Below are positions 6,507 through 9,557 of a DNA stretch of 9,557 nt, in pieces; the stretch's first letter is position 1; each line of letters begins with the position of its first letter. The translations under genes and the position numbers were made by a program. This stretch comes from Bacillota bacterium (GTDB lineage: Bacteria; Bacillota; Clostridia; Peptostreptococcales; Anaerovoracaceae). Below the pieces are notes generated by a model. The model did no database searches. It saw nothing but the letters and a program-made list of their open reading frames with translations, and was not told where the DNA came from. The stretch spans positions 1 to 9,557 of the forward strand of contig JAEXBK010000044.1 of the NCBI GenBank assembly GCA_023394035.1, in the 5' to 3' direction.

Positions 6507-7451
6507 TTAAAGTTCGTTTATATATTTTTCGCACTGTATGGCAGCGATGGCTCCATCTGCTGCTGCAGTGACTACCTGACGAAGTGATTTAACTCTGATA
6601 TCTCCTGCCGCGAATACACCCGGAATATTTGTGTGCATATCCTCGTCGGTAGGTATATACCCTGCTTCGTTCATTTCAAGACCTTTTCCCTGATATATCT
6701 TGCTGCTTGGGATAGTTCCTATGAAACCGAATACGCCGAACATGCCGTCATCTTCATCCGCCTCTATATGAGTAAGCTCTCCGGTCTTTACGTTCTTGAC
6801 CGTCATGCCCGAAAGGATTCCGTCACCGTCAAGCTCTTCTACGACCGTATCCCAGATGAAGTGTATTTTCTCATTGCTGAATGCCTTATCCTGAATCGAT
6901 TTTGCCGCACGCAGCTCATCTCTTCTGTGGATTATAGTTACCTTTCTTGCAAATTTGGTAAGATAAAGGGCTTCCTCAACGGCTGAATCTCCGCCGCCTA
7001 CTACGTATACTTCAAAATCCTCGAAGAAATTCGCATCGCATGTAGCGCAGTATGAAACGCCCTTGCCCATGAATTCCTTTTCGCCTTTGCAGCCGATAGG
7101 ACGGGGGAAAGCACCTGTTGCTATTATAACCGTCTTTGCCTTATACTCGTGCTCTACGCTCTTTATGATCTTTGTTTCGCCTTCGAGAACTACATCGCTT
7201 ATTACGTCCGATGCTCTTTCGACTCCGAAGTGCTCGCACTGCTTAGTCATTCTTGCAATGAGTGACGGTCCGCTTTCGCCCTCGAGTACCTGACCCGGAT
7301 AATTTTCGATTTCGTCTGTTATTGCGATCTGTCCTCCGTCCTTGCCTTTTTCGATAATGAGCACCGAAAGGCGGCTTCTTCCCGCGTAGAGTCCTGCTGC
7401 AAGACCTGCAGGGCCTCCTCCTATTACGATCACGTCATAAATCTTGTCCAT
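6507..7451 (-). CDS. trxB: Thioredoxin reductase (NADPH), FAD flavoprotein
   Basis: This 314-residue protein has the standard low-molecular-weight thioredoxin reductase order: an N-terminal FAD-binding GGGPAGLAAGLYAGRS (11-26), the redox-active CATC disulfide at Cys135/Cys138 within GVSYCATCDANFF, an NADPH-binding VVGGGDSAVEEALYL (150-164), the HRRDELRA stretch (175-182) whose arginines select NADPH, and the C-terminal FAD contact GVFAAGDIR (278-286). It transfers electrons from NADPH to the TrxA encoded 20 bases downstream. The start has AAGGAGA 7 bases before the ATG. It is the first gene after the glycine riboswitch and terminator, so its expression, and that of the genes behind it, should follow glycine supply. 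Confidence 0.96.
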   Translation of the reverse strand: MDKIYDVIVIGGGPAGLAAGLYAGRSRLSVLIIEKGKDGGQIAITDEIENYPGQVLEGESGPSLIARMTKQCEHFGVERASDVISDVVLEGETKIIKSVEHEYKAKTVIIATGAFPRPIGCKGEKEFMGKGVSYCATCDANFFEDFEVYVVGGGDSAVEEALYLTKFARKVTIIHRRDELRAAKSIQDKAFSNEKIHFIWDTVVEELDGDGILSGMTVKNVKTGELTHIEADEDDGMFGVFGFIGTIPSSKIYQGKGLEMNEAGYIPTDEDMHTNIPGVFAAGDIRVKSLRQVVTAAADGAIAAIQCEKYINEL

Positions 7452-7491
7452 TAGCTTATCTCCTTGATTTATTTGTTATGTTAATAATATG

Positions 7492-7523
7492 AAAAAGGAC
7501 AAGTTAATACTCTTAACTTGTCC
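7492..7523 (-). terminator. Intrinsic terminator of the glycine riboswitch (expression platform)
   Basis: On the minus strand GGACAAGTTAA-GAGTA-TTAACTTGTCC makes a perfect 11-bp stem with a five-base loop (7523-7497), followed by five T residues (7496-7492). It lies 33 bases downstream of the riboswitch P1 helix and 40 bases before the trxB ATG, the normal place for a transcriptional on/off decision. Confidence 0.88.
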
Positions 7524-7556
7524 ATCCTGTCTTTTTATAATCCAGAACACGGTACC

Positions 7557-7655
7557 TTTTCCAGTCCTTTTGCCTGAAAGTTTCACCATGGTCACGGACA
7601 TATGAGACCCGGCTTGCCTCTTCGGCGGCTCAGTTAAGAGCTCTCTCTTAGAAAA
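7557..7655 (-). promoter_or_regulatory. Glycine riboswitch, single aptamer
   Basis: The conserved glycine aptamer core is present on the minus strand: GAGAG, then GCCGCCGAAGAGGCAAGCC, then CUUUCAGGCAAAAGGACUGG. The helices support it. P1 pairs UUUUCUA (7655-7649) with UGGAAAA (7563-7557). P2 pairs GAGAG with CUUUC. GCUC-UUAACU-GAGC forms the first internal hairpin, and a GGUC/GACC stem forms the variable arm. Only one aptamer core is visible; neither the 5' leader nor the 33 bases before the terminator contains a second. It is therefore a singleton, not the common tandem type. It lies upstream of trxB and the grd genes, which consume glycine. The direction of control is not proven by sequence. 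Confidence 0.9.
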
Positions 7656-7686
7656 TATTAGCCCATCAATTATTATTATAAATGTT

Positions 7687-7700
7687 CACACACTCGTGTA
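7687..7700 (-). promoter_or_regulatory. Small hairpin at the expected 5' end of the riboswitch transcript
   Basis: UACAC-GAGU-GUGUG can form a 5-bp stem (one G-U pair) with a four-base loop. It would begin within about 5-10 nucleotides of the transcript start predicted from the -10 box at 7712-7717. Such 5'-terminal hairpins can protect mRNA from decay. The stem is short and its role is speculative. Confidence 0.3.
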
Positions 7701-7711
7701 TTCTATTAGCT

Positions 7712-7740
7712 ATTATAATAACTACACCGCAAAAAAGCAA
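7712..7740 (-). promoter_or_regulatory. Candidate sigma-A promoter of the riboswitch/trxB/grd transcript
   Basis: On the minus strand TTGCTT (7740-7735) and TATAAT (7717-7712) are separated by exactly 17 bases. The -10 region lies in GTTATTATAATAG, identical to that of the candidate promoter upstream of grdX. It would place the transcript start near 7705, about 50 bases before the riboswitch P1 helix. A second TATAAT at 7680-7675 has no matching -35 and is the weaker choice. The rest of the 7656-7796 gap after selB is AT-rich; a loose GCGCAAAA/TTTTGCGG inverted repeat lies there without a T-tract, so I see no convincing selB terminator. Confidence 0.55.
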
Positions 7741-7796
7741 GATTATTTTGCGCTTTAGGCGATATATTATTTAATTTTTGCATTAATTAATATCTT

Positions 7797-9557
7797 TTAG
7801 AAATTATCGCGTATAAGCACTCTCGCATCATCTACTTTTCGCGTGATTCCCGCAGAATCGAGGTGTTCGAGGAACATAACGGCATATTTTCTCGATGTTC
7901 CCATTATATCCCTGAATTCCGCAAGCGTTATGCTTCCGTTCGCTCTGATTTTGTCTACGAGCGAGTTAAACGCACCAATATAAACTTCCGAGTCCATGTA
8001 ATACTCGTTATTGATTTTTTTTAGCTCGCCTGCCCCTGCAAGAAAAGCAATCATATCGCGCGCCTTCTTTTTGTCTTTTTCTGATGCTATTACTTCCTCG
8101 GTTGCAGGTACATCGAAGCCGGCTTTCTTATATAGCTCCTTAATGCGTTTTCTTACGGCTTCCGATTCTTTATCGAGCTTGACTTCAAATGATGACAGCG
8201 CTGCCGAATCTCCGATGAAATTAATTCCTCCGTATCTTCTCAATATCTCAAGCAGCTTTTCCGCATTGGCAGCCGCATTAAGCTTGAACTTTGCCATTAT
8301 TCGTGTTCTGAGTTCTTCCGTTTTCATTCCTACGCTCAAAGGATTTGCAGTATGGTATTCCGAAAGCTTCTTCTCCGAATATGAAATTAAACCGTCGGCA
8401 AACGTCCTGTGAATTAAAATATCGCCCTTAAGTCTTATAATCGCGCCCTTTTCCTCGAGCACCTTTGCTGTCGCTTCGGCTTCGCTCTGTGAAAGAGAAA
8501 CCTTTGCAGCGATTTTTGATATGTCGGTAAGCGAAGCACTCAGCTGTTCAACCGTAGATTCAAATACGTCTTCGATATTTTCAGATGATGTCTTTGCAAG
8601 CCTCTTCAGTATTTTCTCATCAAAGCGTTTCGCTTTTCTTGCCGCTGCATCTATGATTTTCCCTCCGCCGATAGATACCATAGGAGAATAAAAGCGTATT
8701 ATATATCTGTCGCCTTTCTTTACGGCTATTTCCGTATCAAATCTAAGTTGTGCATAACATTTTTCTCCTGCTGAAAGCACCTCCCTGTCGAGCAGCACGA
8801 CCTTTGCAAGCCCTTCTGAGGCTCCGCAGAAAAAATGAACTCGACTTCCGTTTTCAACTCTTCTGTCCGTATCCTCAAAAAGCTGCAGCTCGACATCCAT
8901 CATAATAGACGGTTCGAGGCTTCCCGGAGCCGCAGCAACATTGCCTCTTGAAATTTCGTCTTTTTTGGCTCCGGCAAGATTGATAGCAGTTCGCTGCCCC
9001 GGAAGTGCAATATCGACAAACTCATTGTGAACCTGAATATTTCTGACCTTATAAGTCTTCTTCTGTGGATAAATCATTATCTCGTCGCCGGATCTAAGAG
9101 TGCCCTCGATAGATGTGCCCGTTACTACCGTACCGAAGCCTTCTATCGTAAAAACTCTGTCAACGGGCAGCCTGTAAGGAACATCCGCCCCTCTTTTCTT
9201 TTTCATACCGTCAGCTGTTTTGACGATCAAAGCACGCAGTGCGTCTATGTTTTCTCCTGTTGCCGACGAAACTCTTATGACTTCGGAATTTTCGAGTGAA
9301 CTTCCTTCCAAAAGGCTTCTTACATCTTCTTCAACGAGTTCTTTCCAGTCCTCGTCATCCGTAGCGTCATTTTTGGTCAGAACGACTATACCGTTTTCTA
9401 TATTAAGCATTTTGAGTATGTCAAAATGCTCCCTTGTCTGCGGCATCACGCCTTCTTCTATATCGACTACAAGAAGAACCATATCTATGCCGCCTATTCC
9501 GGCAAGCATATTATGTACAAATCTTTCGTGACCCGGAACATCTATAAAGCTGATGTT
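7797..9557 (-). CDS. selB: Selenocysteine-specific elongation factor SelB, N-terminus outside the window
   Basis: SelB is the GTPase that carries Sec-tRNA to UGA codons followed by a SECIS hairpin. The visible 586 codons start inside the G domain: the G3 motif DVPGHERF (window residues 6-13), G4 TKND (61-64) and G5 SSATG (97-101) are present, while the P-loop and the first 50-60 residues lie beyond 9557. A domain II motif DRVFTIEGFGTVVTGT follows at 133-148. The long C-terminal part contains winged helices, ending in ITLAEFRDIMGTSRKYAVMF...ITRKVDDARVL, the mRNA-hairpin-binding module typical of SelB. An internal ATG at 9509 is not the true start, because the reading frame is open to the window edge with in-frame G3 residues. 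It lies 345 bases upstream of trxB, separated by the promoter and riboswitch. It presumably serves GrdA and GrdB. Confidence 0.96.
   Translation of the reverse strand, partial: NISFIDVPGHERFVHNMLAGIGGIDMVLLVVDIEEGVMPQTREHFDILKMLNIENGIVVLTKNDATDDEDWKELVEEDVRSLLEGSSLENSEVIRVSSATGENIDALRALIVKTADGMKKKRGADVPYRLPVDRVFTIEGFGTVVTGTSIEGTLRSGDEIMIYPQKKTYKVRNIQVHNEFVDIALPGQRTAINLAGAKKDEISRGNVAAAPGSLEPSIMMDVELQLFEDTDRRVENGSRVHFFCGASEGLAKVVLLDREVLSAGEKCYAQLRFDTEIAVKKGDRYIIRFYSPMVSIGGGKIIDAAARKAKRFDEKILKRLAKTSSENIEDVFESTVEQLSASLTDISKIAAKVSLSQSEAEATAKVLEEKGAIIRLKGDILIHRTFADGLISYSEKKLSEYHTANPLSVGMKTEELRTRIMAKFKLNAAANAEKLLEILRRYGGINFIGDSAALSSFEVKLDKESEAVRKRIKELYKKAGFDVPATEEVIASEKDKKKARDMIAFLAGAGELKKINNEYYMDSEVYIGAFNSLVDKIRANGSITLAEFRDIMGTSRKYAVMFLEHLDSAGITRKVDDARVLIRDNF

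Noticed and set aside
6487..6534. Longer trxA start at 6534 overlapping trxB
   Set aside because: The 16 extra residues are basic and not thioredoxin-like; the ATG at 6486 has a ribosome site and gives a standard-length protein.
7656..7711. Second glycine aptamer upstream, making a tandem riboswitch
   Set aside because: No second CCGAAG...GGCAAAAGGAC core is present in this stretch.
7741..7796. Intrinsic terminator for selB
   Set aside because: The only inverted repeat (GCGCAAAA / TTTTGCGG) overlaps the promoter region and is not followed by a T-tract; nothing stronger is visible, so selB may read through.
1..9557. Mobile elements, CRISPR arrays, tRNA or rRNA genes
   Set aside because: No transposase-like frame, regularly spaced repeats, cloverleaf or rRNA-like sequence was seen; the genes are tightly packed and co-directional.

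Overview
The window is a glycine reductase (Stickland fermentation) locus of an anaerobic, selenocysteine-using bacterium. It is most likely a Bacillota/Clostridia amino-acid fermenter of the Peptostreptococcales or Eubacterium-like kind. The evidence is a selenoprotein A gene with an in-frame UGA, SelB, GrdC/D/E/X and the first codons of GrdB, clostridial-style strong AGGAGG ribosome sites, and AT-rich intergenic DNA with TATAAT boxes. The genus is not determinable from the sequence alone. Every gene lies on the minus strand, so the biological reading direction runs from 9557 down to 1.

Layout in transcription order. selB enters at 9557 (its N-terminus is outside) and ends at 7797. The next 345 bases hold a sigma-A-like promoter (7712-7740), a singleton glycine riboswitch aptamer (7557-7655) and an intrinsic terminator (7492-7523). 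Then come trxB (7451-6507), trxA (6486-6169) and grdA (6066-5593, read through a UGA at 5937-5935 as selenocysteine 44). A strong hairpin (5575-5544) follows, then grdC (5504-3966), grdD (3955-2801), a yedF-type selenium-metabolism gene (2763-2134) and a small DUF3343 gene (2130-1891). A second candidate promoter lies at 1846-1876, followed by grdX (1794-1396), grdE (1344-67) and the first 18 codons of grdB (56-1).

How the genes work together. GrdE plus GrdB form the substrate-binding protein B, where a pyruvoyl group on processed GrdE captures glycine. The carboxymethyl group is passed to the selenocysteine of GrdA. GrdC/GrdD (protein C) take it as an acetyl thioester and release acetyl phosphate for ATP synthesis. 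TrxB/TrxA supply the electrons from NADPH. SelB decodes the UGA codons. YedF and the DUF3343 protein are probably involved in selenium or sulfur carriage. The riboswitch makes entry into trxB and the genes behind it depend on glycine.

The biochemical system is known. What is less ordinary is the local design. The gene order is scrambled relative to the usual grdX-trxB-trxA-grdE-grdA-grdB-grdC-grdD, and selenium-handling genes sit inside the grd run. A single-aptamer glycine switch shows two complementarities to its terminator. A 13-base -10 region is repeated exactly at two putative promoters. No complete gene in the window uses TGA as a stop. I saw no mobile element, CRISPR array, tRNA or rRNA.
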